A stretch of 64,000 nt of DNA from Pyxicephalus adspersus (GCF_032062135.1 NC_092861.1:120515551-120579550); one strand, 5' to 3'. Counted from the stretch's first letter, positions 23,915 through 38,125 are shown. A program made the numbers and translations. The notes: generated by a model from the letters alone, not told the origin.

Positions 23915-26393
23915 TTTTATTACTTTGTAGCTAATGTTTTGTTTAACTGTGTTTTAGTGCTTGGTATTTTTGTTACTACTTACCTCCCACATTTTTGAGA
24001 AAAGAAATAAAGACATAATATAGTACAAAGTGTATACACAAAGGACCCCTTTCACACTTACCAGTTCCAAAGGCAATGAATAATTATTGTGTTTGTCTAA
24101 ACCCACAAGTATTATTTTTTTTAAATAATACTTTTCTTTTTATTGGCCTCCCCAAAAAACAATAGAAATAGGTCAACTTAAAGTTTTTTTGTTTTTATAA
24201 GAAGTAGTTATATAGTGCAAAGAGGTCTTTACCAAACGGACAATACCTTCAAATGAAGGACTAGTGGGGGTTATAATTACTGTCACATTGTTGGCCTAAT
24301 GTGTAGTATTGGTGTTACAGTGGCATTTCATTGTTAGTGTCTCTCCAGTCGTCTAGTGTTATTTTCGCACTGGTCATTAATTGGTACCATCACATTATTA
24401 GTTAGTGTTACTTGTGTATCCAAGCCAAGTTTTGGATAGAGTGGCAAAGGGTTATCAATCCTGTTTATTTAATTTTTGGGTTTCATAAATGTGACTCGCA
24501 GCAGACAGGGGAATCATCCTCACTATTTTTGCTGGTATATGGTGACAGGAGTGAAAATGGGGAACGTTTTTAGTTATCACTTCAATAGGAATAGATGTTT
24601 TTAAGAAACATTAGCGTACAATTATTAGTAATAAATTAGTATATAGGCACATAAAGTATCGGATATTATCAGTTGGATATTTTTGCAATGAGCGTTTTTA
24701 AAATTGCCTTTGTGTGTATTACTCTGGTGATGTAATGCTTTTATACACAAAGCAGAAGACTGCATCCCTATAAATTCAAATCCTAAAATGGATAACCTGC
24801 CATGCTGCCTCCATCTTTGACATATTTACTGAGGCAATATAACAGCTGGTTTCCATCAGTATATTAATAAATATAATTCATGCAATGAGCAATACTGGTG
24901 GTAGTGAATAAAAATGTATATACAACACGCCGTGCACCCATAGATGCATGAACCTACAATTCCGCTAATGCTAGAGTATTTTATAGAGTGTTTATGCGTA
25001 CACCTTCTACAGGAAATACTTGCTTTAATAGAAAGTTTCCAGTAATACAATGTAAACAGTTGACAGCAATAATTGTAGGTTGACTCCAATTTAACAGCAA
25101 TAATGATGGCTCTAGACTGTTGTAACATAAAGCAGAACACATTTGTAAGGTTACCGGTATACACAGGAGCTGTTATGTGCAATCGTAATATATCTACATT
25201 TTTCCCCAAAATTTTCCATTTTAGAGGGTCACAAGAGCTTAGCTTTGTATGATAACTAACTCAAATTTGTGCTATTAATACATAAGCCCTCATCAGTTTA
25301 ATAGCACTAAAAAACAACATGCTAGATCCTTTTCTAAACATTCTATTAGGAACATATCCATTTACATTAATATAATAAATGAAAAAAAAGGTTTACACAA
25401 AAATCCCGGATTTTTCCAAAAATAACAATGCACAATTTAAGAAATAGTCTAGTTTGGAATTTGACCATTGCTGGGGTATTCTTAAAGTTGAACTGTATTT
25501 CTGTTCAATTCCCACTTGCCCTCCAGGGACTTATCTAATTCCATACTACCAGGCTTTAAATCAGCCCTTACTCAAATTTTTGGGGGCCTTGTATACACTT
25601 CAACCAGGGTCAGCTTTCATTGGATTTCTAGTCAGTGGGGTTAACCAGTGCTGCACAGACACACCTTTTATGTGTAATATTAGATTTGGGCTGCCTGTAG
25701 AATAGTAGACAGTGAGAACTATGGCAGGCCATTATCATCATCAATGCATGGGAGGGCTGCCTGTGTAGCACTGCTCACCCCACTGGCTAAACATAATCGG
25801 AAAGGAGGACATATTAAGCTCATAACAATTTTCACACATTTTTTCAGCTTTGGCTTGAGTAGAAAAATATTAGAAACCCTGTCAAGTATATATTTTTGTC
25901 TCGGACCCTTTCTATTGTCGATGACAGCTGTAAAAAAAGGGGGATACCCCTCACCTTGTAGAGATTTCCAATAGGATATTGCACAGATAGCAATTACTAA
26001 ACAGTCAGGGATTTAAACATTTTGCTACTTTATGTAACATTTGAAAAGAAAGTTTTGGTATACATTCACTTTTAGTTTACTGTACTCTGCCCTCAGGTAG
26101 CAAACCAATATAGGTCCTTATCTTACTGGGCTCCGTGCACCTTCAATCTGATATCTCTAGGTTTAGGACAAAAATGGTCACTCCTAAATGTTCAGCACAA
26201 ATCAGTGTTTTGTTACTGAGAGACGTGTAGCTCAGCTAAACCACTGTTACAAAGTAGGCACTACTGTGCAATACAATAGGTCTATAGGTCTAGGTCTATA
26301 GCAATACCAACTCAAAGAAAGTCATTATGTGCAGTGGATCCTTCTGGGGTTCATGCAGGAAATTATAGATTTGGAAGGGTGGCATAAAGGTAA

Positions 26394-26646
26394 GGCTACG
26401 TACACACGTGTAATGGTTCTTGTCCAATAATCAGCCCAGGGCTGATAACGGATGAGAATCTTGCATGTGTACTGTGCTTGTCATCCATTGTCCGAACGAC
26501 CATCCTGGAGGATCCACCGATGGTCGACGGACGATCGTAATGCAAGTGAAGTGGTGAGAGCACAGCAGGGTGCTGCTCTATCGTTCTCCTCCTCCCTCAT
26601 GAAAGATCCTTTCCAATGACATTTATTGCATGTGTGTACTTAGCCT
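26394..26646. mobile_element. GGCTACGTACACAC MITE, copy 1
   Basis: The left end GGCTACGTACACACG and the right end TGTGTGTACTTAGCC are inverted repeats, flanked by TAA on both sides (26391-26393 and 26647-26649), a 3-bp target site of the PIF/Harbinger type. A subterminal hairpin surrounds CAGCCCAGGGCTG. The internal part (AAAGATCCTTTCCAA, GGACGATCGTAATG) matches copy 2 at 57046-57360. There is no coding capacity. Several CpGs of copy 2 are TG or CA here, suggesting an older insertion. Confidence 0.8.
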
Positions 26647-28626
26647 AAGGGTAAACTAGGATTGGTTGCACAGCAGATACATTGGCTTGATCCCTCCATT
26701 GTTCATGCAGTACAGGGTTACTTAAAACTACTTATTTAAGTCAGTGAAGAATACTCAGTAAAATGTTTTACAACACTTCACGATGACAATGATGCTACAA
26801 CTAGCATTGCAATTAGTGATTCCTATAGCAAAGGAGCATAATTTAAGTAATGACAGAGACTATTTTCCTATTGAACCCAATGGAAAGGTTCATTTGAAAC
26901 TAAAACACATTGTTTTGCCACCATGGAGAGAGAAATATCTATATTGGTATAGACATACCAGTAACGTATGCTATATTGGTTTTATGAATATAATAAAAAC
27001 AATTAAAAGAAAGTAGACCAAGCCTATGTTTCTAGAGCTTGGAGATCAGTCTGCATCTAAAATAGATTTACCGTTATTAAACATTGTAGAATAAATCCTT
27101 AGAGTGCATTACTAAAGAGCTTTAAGCTGTATTTATGGAGTGAAAATAAGGAAAAACCCATCATTTTTAATGAAATCAGTTTTTCCTTTAAGTTAAAGAT
27201 GTAATTGAAATTGTGCATAGCAAGAAGTAATCTGGCTGAAGGCAAAAGTTATAAGTATGTAGTCTTATGCTCATTTATGATTTATGTTCATTAATAAACA
27301 CATGAAACTGCTTAAAGGTAAACTATAGTTTGTTGCTTCAGACATTTTTATACTATTTATATTTTTGGATAAGATCAGTTCAGTTTCATTTTAATTAAAG
27401 GTTATCTAAACCAAAATTTTAAATATTTGCAGATTACTATTGTTTGGTGTGGTGACTTCATTAGTTTCCAGGCTAAAAACTAAAATATTGTTTGATCTTG
27501 CCAGTAATGTGTCCTTGTCTTTTCCAGTGTGCTGGACCAAAAGCACAAACAATGTTATTTGTAAATATTATGTAAATATTGTTTTCAAACAATGTAAATA
27601 TTATTTTCTTTCTGTAAACTGCTATTCCCTCCATGTAATGGATATGAAGAGAGAAAGACATGTTTGCAATCTAGCATAGGTATCAATAGTGGCTCATCCA
27701 CAGAGTTGGAGTGAGTGTGGAGTGTGGATACCCTAGGACAAGAAGAGAGTTATCTGCAGGATAATCTGGTGAAAAATAAAAAATATTGAACTGTCAAGCT
27801 GTAAATATTAAAATTTTGGTTATTAAAACAATTTTAAAAATCTTAGCGAATTCTTGGCAAAAATAGTACTAAATAGAATCGCTAAAACTTCATATAAATC
27901 TAGGCATGTTTAAGTTCAAAACTTGTTTTTAGACATCATAAATATGAGTTTTGAATAAAATAATACCTTGTAACCTGCCATGAAGGCTTTTTTATCAGAC
28001 CTTTTCAATTATGGCTGACAGCTTGTCACAACATCACATATGCATACACACACTGCACAGATACACAGATGCACAGGAACACTATTGAAAGGAAGCTGGT
28101 CCATGGCAATGATATGTAGTGGATGCAGGAATAAATACATTTCAATTTGTAGTGGCTCAAGAAGGTTGTGGAAAATCAGCATCAATGAGATAAAAAAAGT
28201 AAAAAATGTGTTTTTGGATATGATGCATAAGCCAGTCATACATGCCCCCATTTATATGTATAGTCATATCATATGTGCAACTATGTACATGTATGTGCTA
28301 TAGTCCTTTATAATGATCGTTCTCATAATTGTACAAGTTAAGCTGACTCACCCCATTCTCTGTGTTGTTTTCTTTGTAAGGTACACTAAGCTATGCTCAG
28401 TAGTATATAACATAGTTATACTATAGTCATATCAGTCTCAGTAATTAGAACAACATGGTTTAGTATACTCACTGTTTTTAGTAATCAATCTGCATCGTAT
28501 TGCGGCTAAAACAAATAACATGTTTGAGGTGATAGTGTGATGTGTGTTCCTCTAACAACATTCAATCCAACCATCTTAAACCTCATTCAGTCAACAATTT
28601 TCATCTTCATTGGTTGCTTTGCTTAG

Positions 28627-28695
28627 GTAAACCTGTCTACAGAAAGGTTCATTTTAGAGATCATCCTTTGCCATCTGCAATAATCAACATTTCAG
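28627..28695 (+). CDS. SLC8A1: SLC8A1 cassette exon F (exon 8)
   Basis: A 69-bp exon between acceptor TTGCTTTGCTTAG and donor gtatac. With the G from the preceding exon it reads GKPVYRKVHFRDHPLPS then AIINIS, against mammalian GQPVFRKVHAREHP with the same 23-codon length (from memory). It is the largest and last cassette in the variable part of CBD2, typical of cardiac NCX1 and some other forms. Phase 1 at both ends and divisible by three. The donor lacks G at +5, so it is weak, in keeping with optional use. The first residues GKP replace mammalian GQP, which creates a GxxxxGK string together with exon E. Confidence 0.94.
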
Positions 28696-31269
28696 GTATA
28701 CTGTATTCCTATTTTTACATCTAATAACACTAACACAACAAGTTTGAGTTTTTTTTCTAATATGACCTTAACAGATCATTTTCAACAATTCGAAATGGCT
28801 TGAGAAGTAACCAAGTGAATTTCACATTTTTTACAGTGTTTATCATTGTGGTTTCTGAACTTCTAAGATCACAGCACATATTCATGTTTGAAATTTGAAT
28901 GTTGCCCAAACAATAAATTGCAAGTTTAATTTCTGTATTAAAAAAAAAATAGAATAGCTTTTTGTGCTGTTATTAATCTCATTATGTTCAATTCATTAAA
29001 ATAATGCTGGAGCTTTACATTTCTAACACAAGCCTTAGATTAAAGGTTCATATAAGGTGGGATTATTATTCTTCTTTTAGAACATGATTAATGTTCATAT
29101 GGAGTATCGGTGTGGCCTTTTTTGAGCTCAGTTTTTATCTATTGTTAAAGCGGGGCTTTGGAAGATGTTGGCCAAGAATGTCAACCCAATGTCTTTCCAC
29201 CACTATAAACATCTCTAAGCTCTACTGCAGTAAAGAATCTTGTCTATCCAATGTCTATCCAAACTGGGATTTGCTACTGTTTTATTAGGTTGTGGGCTTC
29301 ACCTACACATCATCGGGTATCTCGGACCATTACAGGGTTTTATAGGGCCCAGTACACACATACAGATTTGCTTCCATATTTGTCCGTGACTCACCAATTC
29401 AAGTCAGCCCTTTCTGCCGCATGGAAAAGAAAAGTGAGAACCAGAGGACAGATTAGATTGGATTTCCTTGATAATTTGTACACACAACATGGCTTGTGTA
29501 CTTTCCATCAATATTCATGAACAAGACCAAATGGGATTGGTCATCAAAAGTAAAAAATATCTCTATATGTGAACTAGGTCTAAGCTACACATTTCACAAT
29601 CTAAACATACAAGACCAGAACAGCATGATTAGGTGCTCCAGGTGGAAACTGCTTGATACCAGAAGCTCACACGAAACACATAAAAGGACCCAGACTGAAT
29701 TGCTGCGGTCAGTCCTGGAGGGGGGACAGCATAAGAGTAAGTATTGCAGTAGGAGCTGCTTTTTTGCACAGTAATGTAACAAAACTAAACTGTATTTATG
29801 CTTTAGGGCATAGTCATTTAGCTAATGTTGTCATTGTAGGCACTGAATTTTATAGAATATCAATATGAAATAGATATACAACTCTAGCTGGATGGAGCTA
29901 GAACATAATATTTAAAGGTAAATTGGCATAAGAATGTATTTTTATTTGGTATAGGTTAAGCAGCAGTGGATTAACTATATGATAAAGTCATGAAATGAGG
30001 TTATAGAAGATTGGTTTTCTCTTCTTTTAAACTTCGAAGGTTTAAGTCATCACACTAAGCTCCAGCACCTGGAAATCCTTTATCAGTTCTCTGCACATTT
30101 CATTATGTTGTTGTATTTTATTGTGCATTGTATGCAATATGTACATCTAATTCCTAATCTTTATCCACATACACAAGTGAATAACAATGTGCAGCAGGAA
30201 AATTACTTTTGTATAACAGTTTATGTAGAAAACCGCATAGTTCTGTTAGTTGAGGATTGGGAAGACTAGATAATCCATCTATGTGCACTGTAGATTTGTG
30301 ATTAGTATATTTTAGAAATCCTTCTCACGCAACATTGTCAGCTGTTAGGCAGACTGCAAAAAAGTCAGTTTTTTACTTTCAGTGACCAGTTTGAAATGGC
30401 ATGGCAAATGTATTTATCAGTATACTAAAACAGAACTCCAGGCACTATTGTAAAAATCTTATTAGAAAGGTTTGTAACCTCTACCCTGTGTCAATTTATT
30501 ATTGTTATTTTTACAACCATAAGCTTTTAGTTGAGCCAGATAGTATACTTCAGCCCCTGCAGTGACCTCAGTGCTGTACGTATGATAGACACCATCGCTG
30601 GCATTGTGTCACAGCCCTCTTCTATGGTAAGACTGCAGCCTGTGATCATGCTGAGGCTGAGCATTTCATGCATTTAATTAAAGCTGAAATGTAGACTTCC
30701 AGACACAGCCATATACATCCTGCTGCCTGTGCATTCCTGTCCTTCTGCTGCACCCCCTGTTGTGACTTGATACAAAGATATAGTGTTACAGTCTGATCAC
30801 CAGGGTAAGGTTATGTTTACAATAGCAGTGGGGTTGTAGTGTGGTTACCATTTCCTAACACCCTCAAACTACTTGTAGTATCTCACCCACAACGGCCTAT
30901 TAAGAATGAATAGGAGGCGCAGTAAATGGTTCAGTACTGTGCACTGTATAATGTGCAAATGCTGGTTCTTTAAGGACCAAGTCCTTCTTCAGATACCCTA
31001 AAGGAGATAAAACATGCTTCTTCTTCCCTGTATCAGACATTGTTTTCATCTCAGTCAGGCAAAGTCAATGAACTTGACTAGGGTAGCTCAAACATCTCCC
31101 CCACTCCCTCATTTTACTCTGTAACTGCCCCCACTACCCCACTCCCCTACTATTTTACCACCTTAAATCTACACACTGCAACTGTCGCTCGGCATAAAAG
31201 GGCTGGCAGACAGCCATTTATTTCAAACAAAATTTTAAAAACAATTTACAATATAACTTAGATTTTCTG

Positions 31270-31325
31270 TAAATGTTTAATAAAAATAATAAATATTAAT
31301 AATATTAATAAATAATAAAAGCATA
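31270..31325. repeat. AT-rich low-complexity tract
   Basis: Irregular AATA/TAAT repeats such as AATAATAAATATTAATAAT. Simple sequence with no further feature. Confidence 0.7.
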
Positions 31326-31479
31326 AAAACTTTACTAAACATTATACAAACACTACTCCACCCATTGTAAACAACAACATACCAGTTTCACTAACCCACA
31401 AACAAGGCTGCAGGTCCCAGAAGGCAAGGTCTACAAATAAACCAAATTCTCCACTTCCAGCTAGCACATACCAATGGTC

Positions 31480-31790
31480 CCTAGATGCCCAGCCCCACCT
31501 CAGGGACCTTAAGGGGCATCACACCAAAATGGTTCCCGCTCCGCCGAAGTAATCAACCGGGACCCTTGCCCTCCAAGATCCCCATGGTGCTGCTCAACCC
31601 CCAACTACCCCTCAACACATTCCACTATGAGAGATAGGTGGGCGGGGATTAATCTTGCCCCCCTACCTTTTACCCTTCCTTCCTACTTTCCCCACCCTAC
31701 CTCCAACCCCACCAATCCCACACTGACCCTACCTACCCCCCCTTGTCTCCTCTTCCCACACCTATCTACCCTACACTTATCTTGTGTTTT
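31480..31790. repeat. C-rich, G-poor low-complexity region
   Basis: The + strand is packed with CCCC and CCACC runs and has few G, most extreme at 31660-31790 (CTACCCCCCTTGTCTCC and similar). The open frame at 31627-31869 is a low-complexity Pro/Leu/Thr frame and not a gene. It may be part of a larger repeat, whose ends I cannot see. Confidence 0.5.
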
Positions 31791-34184
31791 GCTGTGGGCC
31801 TCCGTGGAGTTTAACTGCATTTATTTAGATTGTAAAAACTTATCCTGTTGCTGTATTTTTGACATTTAGAAATTTACTTGTGACGGAAAGTTACTGAAAA
31901 GACCAATATCTGCCTTCACTGTCAATGAAACACAAATAACTCACAATGAAAGAAACATGAACTGAAGGTACAAAGCAAATAGCTGTACCTTTTTGGTCAG
32001 AACAATGTGCAGCATATTCTCAAAGCTTCTAAAACAAGCATTATAGTATAAGATGTAATAAAAAAGCTCCCTTTCCCTATTCCCTGCTTAGTAATTAGTG
32101 TCTGCCATTTACGCTTTTCTCCCTTGCTTTGCTCTCATAGCCTGTTATGCAATCGAAATATCCATTAACTCATTGTAATTACCTCTTCTTAGCTGCATTT
32201 TCCCCTATACTTCCATATACAGCAATTTGCTATAAGGAACAATAGTGATAGAAACGTATCTTGTTCCAGCTATTGAGTTGAGCTGTTGAGCTATGTCTAA
32301 AATGATTAATAAATAGGTCAATGATTTATAGCTGTAATATACACAGTAAAGATGATGATTGATATAAATATAAATGGTGTATTCATGTGTGCCCTAAAAT
32401 AAAAAAAAAATTGAAAAATGATTTTCATTTTGAAAATGAAAAAATTGTGGTCAGTCAATTGGGTTTTTTTATACAACAGGTCAAGGAAGTATTGTGATTA
32501 TCTGTCTGTGAACGCTTATTACCACCTGAGGCAATGCCATAGACAGGCCCTGTCAGTGCAGAGTTAAAATTGCAGAATAAATCCATCCACAGGCTTTCCT
32601 TGCTAGATTAAAAAAGAAATGTAACCTTGGCTAGGTGCAGAGAGCTGACTGTTTGCAGCCAGATAGCAGCATACATTTATTCGGTAATAATGAACACTTG
32701 GTAAGATGTGACTTTTTGCTATTAGTTGCATATAGATGAGGGGCTACTCATCTTGAAATTTCATGGCTTCCAGCATAGACATCACTTGATAACCTTAATT
32801 TTTTCTGTAATAAGATGACATTGCATGTTGTTAGACTGATGGAATTGTGCAGGGTGCCATGTGCTTGCAGCATTTGTTAATTAGTCTGCATTACATGCTG
32901 CATTTTGTATACATAAAACAATTTCACAATTTGCCTGTTCATAATGACAACACCCGACTTTGTTTTCTAACACTATGATCTCCCATATGCGTTTTCTTAT
33001 TGACACTCAGCAATGGCCTAGGTACATTTTAGTTTAAAAACATTCCAGCAAATTGTAAATCACAATATTGATCCAAATAGGTTTTTATTAAAGTTAACTC
33101 TAGGCAGACTAAAGTTGAAATATATATATAAAAAGAACTGTTTTACCTTACAAAAATAACGGAAGATTTGTATATTTACGTATCCTTTAATGAGATTTAC
33201 AAGTCGTAGCAAACATGCATAGCTCTGTATTAGCAAAGCAGGAGACCTCGCTTTTCCTTGCAAACAATTAAGTAATAATTTTGCCCCCCACTGCCCAGCC
33301 TGTGACTGGACAATAAAGCAAAATGCAAAAGACTGATGAGCTCACCTGTGTTTCACTTTGCTTTGTTAGCACATGAACAGAGCAACATATGCCCTGCTTC
33401 TTCCTTTTACATGTAAACTTTGTTGTACAAGGACTGCACAAAGCAAATAACATGTTAACTTAATTCAACAAATGGGATGGTCGTCATTTGCTTCTATGGA
33501 TTGCATGGAAACATTTACCAACCTAAGACAGTTCTTTGTGCATGACAAGTCTAAACAAACAGGACTGTTTTTTATTCTTACTGTGCAGATGGTAAAAAAG
33601 AGATTTGTAGAAAGTATATTTTTGGCTTTAAGTATATCTTCTCTTGCCATTTATTGATCCTTCCATTGGCAGCAAAATCATTCTGTCCAATCTTTGGTAG
33701 GGACCATACGTCATGCTATTTGGATTTGTAGCTTAGAAGATGAGATGAGCCTTTTCCATACAAGAGAAGAAGATCTCCTAGCTGACTTAACACCATGCAT
33801 TATCATCACAACCAGAAAAATAAAAGATGTCATTTCAAAGAGCAACAATTAAATCTAAAAGTACAATAAACAATTATACAGCAAACATGATGTAATAATA
33901 AAAGCATAAATTCTGCAGTGTATGAACTATGATTTAAATCACCAAGGTGAAGGTGTGGTGTGTGGTGTCCACAAAATGTGAACTAGTCTACAGTGAGAAG
34001 TTTGCAGCAGCAAAAATGTAGGGTTTACACAATAGTGCAAGGAAAAGCTTAAATCATTGCTTGTACCCATCATGCAGATAAATAGAACAGCATAAGAAGT
34101 ACAGTGTCTTTTTAACATTCTTGATCTCTCCAATTACTACAATAGGCCGGAGTGTACAAAAAAAGAAAAAAAAAAAGCTACTTA

Positions 34185-34310
34185 TATTATCAATAATAAT
34201 AACAATATACAGTATTTAGATAGCAGCAACATTTTACACAGTGCTGTACATTAAAAGGGGTTGCAAATGACAGATACAAACAGTGACACAGGAGGAAGAC
34301 TAGGCATAAA
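34185..34310. repeat. Old interspersed repeat (LINE/SINE tail type)
   Basis: The sequence ACAGTGCTGTACATTAAAA followed by GGGGTTGCAAATGACAGA and AGTGACACAGGAGGA is one I recognise as a common dispersed repeat of amphibian genomes, related to the end of non-LTR elements. Family name is not certain. Confidence 0.5.
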
Positions 34311-37300
34311 TAATGTAGAACTAAATCTCTCAAGAGGCAAAGAAACTACCCCTGGTTTTCTTTACCCAATGTTGGCTTGCAAATAGGGAAATCAGTCTAG
34401 TTCTGTAATAGCTGGCACATCCACAGACATTTAGCCTTGGTTGTGTGTATGAATCCAGAAAATATCTGGAAACATCTGATAGACAAAAAAAGTGAAAGCT
34501 AATGACTGGAGCAGACATTATTCTGTTTAATGGATTTTAATTCAAGGATTCCCACATTTTTTCCCTAGACTTTTCTAATCCAGCAATGTTAAGGGCCCCT
34601 GTTGGAAACCCTTGGGATGCATTAACTAAGGACCTAGAACCAGAGAGATGTATACTTATACCAGGGCCCAAATCTTTATTACCTTATCTCGCTATTACGT
34701 TTATTTTGCTGTTTGTGTCACCATCAGAAAAAAATCCTCACCTTTTTTCACACTCAATTTCTTCAAGATATATATAGTCTGGCCACAAGTTCATTATAAG
34801 CATAGTCAAAGCTAAAAAGTATTTTTTTATTTTCTATATAGCTTTCTATAAAATTAAATTTTGCAAATGTGAAAATGTGAAGCATGTAATTATCCAGAAC
34901 AAAAACTATTTGACCCTGAGGGAGGTCAGCTTGTGCCTGCAGATATGACTACCCTGTATAACTTTTTTACAGATTATAGGAAAGGTATTAGGAAATTATG
35001 TAAACTGTTCTTCTTGCTTTAATACATTTGATTCTTGATTGTTTGGTGATAGGAGGCAAACATAGGACACCAGAGGACTGACCCCATGGGGCATCTACAT
35101 TCCATTTACTGGAACACATCCAAAATAAATCAGATTGACACAAAAATGAGTTATGCTATACACAGGACATTCATATTCTCTCTATAAGTGAGGTTTAGCC
35201 ATGGATTTTATGGAGCTTTGTTCAGCGACCACTAATTCCAGGTGCTAAATAATTAAATGACAGTGCTGTGCTAGTACATGATAACTGAACAATTTTAAAA
35301 TGTTGTCTTCCACTGGGATTAATACTAATATTGCTATAAGCTATCTAATAGGCAAGGCTTTCCCACAGGGAACTTTTAATGCATTCCAGTTATAGGCCCC
35401 AGTTACGCTGCATGCAAGGATGAAGAAATCCTTCACCCAAAGGTAGCCCTGCTTCCCTATAAAAAGTAGCTTTAAAATGGCTTGAGACACAGTTAATACT
35501 TTAAATGTTAAAGCTTATTCCTCTATAGGTAATATGTTCCAGTTACAATCCACCCAAATTACAGCTCCATTACCTTAATCAAATGCAGTTCAAGTACAGA
35601 GGTCAGTTTAATCAGCTTCCTGCTGTGTACCGAACTAACACTTCTAAGCTTCCATTTCTACCATAGTTTGGAGGTAATGTACAGTTCAGCCGTCCAGCAG
35701 CCACTTTTGGTATAACTTCAAATAAAATGTACTAATCTCATTGCAAAGTACATAATTCAAAGTAATTAGTAAAAATAAATGTTCTTTTCTTTAAAATATG
35801 TAAAAGAAATATAATCTCAGTTGCTGTGTATTGTGAATTAGTGTACATCTGACATTTTGCAAGTGCAAATAGGATGCCAGGCTATAATTCTGATCAAAAG
35901 GCTTCTGTACTTTCTAGTTATTTAAGTTAAGTATTCTTGACTGTGAATTTGCGATGTGCTAATTTGCTAGGTCAGTGACAGCCAGCGAATTAGTTTTTTC
36001 AGTAGGGGATCAGCAATGGAATCTTTCTACTAGTATAGGTTAAATTTAAGGCCACCAGTTTCTTATATGAATCATACCATAAATACTAAAGGGGAGGAAG
36101 CATGGAGGAGTTTAGCTCACTCATAGTGATGTTATTTATTGTGGAAGAATTCAGTCAATTATACCTAACCTCTAGTTATTTAATGGGAAGACATCCCTAA
36201 AGTAGGCTTCAAAGAGGATATTTCTATAATACATAAAAAAACATATTATTTCTAACTCCCTCTTGTCACACTTATGCACAGAATTATGGTTTATTGCCAT
36301 ATTACACAGTTATGAACTTTGAAACAAAATTAAGTAGTAACACAAAAAAAGGCAATACATTTATATGGTTTTTGAATATGACTGAATTTTTACTGTGAAA
36401 AAAATATCCTCCATATGTAAAAATATACCTCTTTGGATATTTACCCTACAGAATAAAACCTAAATGTTGAGTGGGAGGCTTTGCCTTTTATAGCCATCCA
36501 TCAGAAGAGTTTACCGAATTGCACCTAAATAATAAAAAAGGTTTGTCATACAAGGAAATGGCCACTTCATAAAACACAGCCCCTGAACTAACTGCGTCTT
36601 AGTGTCTCATATACATTAGAGTGTTATTGTATTCAGAGACAGAAGTCAATTTTTAACTATTGCATTAAACATGAAGAAAACCTCATTACTATGCTAAATA
36701 CATTACTGCTAGTTTCTTGGGGAAAATGAATGTAACCATTCATTTAGATGCGTGAATAATTAAAATATTGTTCACATTGAACATAATACATGTTGAATTC
36801 CTGTGTAGATATTGTTGTGCTTTGGGGTCACAGACGTGGTCTTCTACAGACAGTGAACACAAGATCTCCTTATTATGAGATTATTATTATGAGACTTTTG
36901 ATGTGCATTAAGCTGTGTCTGCAAGTCTATGGCTGGAATGTAATGTGCACCAAATATTCTATAGCATAACCATATGCACCAAAATAGAATTTTTTTTCCC
37001 ATTGTATTTGATTATACAGCAAGTAAAGTAAAAAAAATAGAAAAGAGAAAGGTATTCATGAGATATGTATTGTTGCAGCGATGACATAGTATTGCAATCT
37101 TTGTAAACTCCTTGGCATGGTCACAAGGGAAATTAAGATATTTTAATGTAAAACATTAATACATTAAAGTTTGATTTGCCAAAGGTATATGGACTTTTCA
37201 CCTAGCAAAGCAAATTGTACCCTTGCAGGGGATATTTCACTTACTAAATCAGATGAAGCTCTGCTGACCTATAATATCCAATCCAAAAATCTTGTTTTCC

Positions 37301-38125
37301 TTAATTGATTGAGTATTCTTTGAAAATGAATAATCACTACATTCTGTAAGTAAATTATTCCTTGCAAAGTGGTAATTCACCTTAAGATAAATTCCCTTAC
37401 TAAATCCTTCTCATTCTTGGTTCACTTTTACTATATTGAAGTGTAATATTAGCATGCTTAGGAGTAAATTCTGCAATCATTGCAGCATTCCAACAAAATA
37501 AAAAAAGGAGGGCACATTCAGGATTTTATGTTTTGTTGTGTAATTGTAAACAGTATTATTTATATCATTTAGGAGGATTAATATTTCAATAAAAATTGTA
37601 TATTTCACAGCATAGTAAATTTCATATTACCTGTTTTATACAGTATCTCTCCTTTGTGTTTAGTCATTACTATATACAAAAGTTACATTTCATCTGTTAA
37701 GTCCCATGTGAATATTTAAGTAATGTGCTTGTTGATAATATTAGTTTAAAGATAGCTTATAGGGAGATAAAAACAACATCTTTTATTGCAGAAAAAATGT
37801 GTATTAAAATGAATAAATACAGTGTGGGTAAAAAAATTGGACCTCAGATTAAGGGAGGCTCAGGTGTTCTGCCTGGAACAAACTGAATGTGGTACTGTGC
37901 AGTCATTTATGTTTTTGCTTCTAGTCTTCACTTTCCAGTAACCTGGTTGTATTGCTTAAGGTTCAGGCTTAATAAAAGAAATAAAAACCATTGGAAAGGT
38001 AAAGAGTGTCCTGTTTATATATTACAACTGTATATCTAGCTGTGCGTAAATACACACACACATATATATTGTTTAAAGTAATTTGACTTTACCTAAAAAT
38101 GTTAATCTATGTCTTATTTTTACAG

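Larger units (their letters stand above)
23758..28626 (+). other. Intron between exons E and F
   Basis: A 4.9-kb intron. It holds one copy of the GGCTACGTACACAC MITE (about 26394-26646) and TGCATG 152 bases after exon E. A 27-base frog-specific exon, if present in this species, would be sought here; I found no convincing one. Open frames at 24856-25209 and 25454-25974 have no recognisable similarity. Confidence 0.85.
28696..38125 (+). other. Intron between exons F and 9
   Basis: A 9.4-kb intron. It includes an AT-rich tract (31270-31325), a C-rich, G-poor stretch (31480-31790) and an old interspersed repeat (about 34185-34310). A stretch at about 32500-33000 resembles conserved non-coding DNA by style only. 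A degenerate inverted-repeat element may lie near 37160-37420 (ends near TTTACTAAA-type strings). No coding exon was found. Confidence 0.88.

Noticed and set aside
27228..27254. A 27-base AG...gtatgt interval between exons E and F, considered as the frog-specific exon
   Set aside because: Length fits, but the acceptor lacks a pyrimidine tract and the peptide (VIWLKAKVIS) does not build a P-loop; probably chance.
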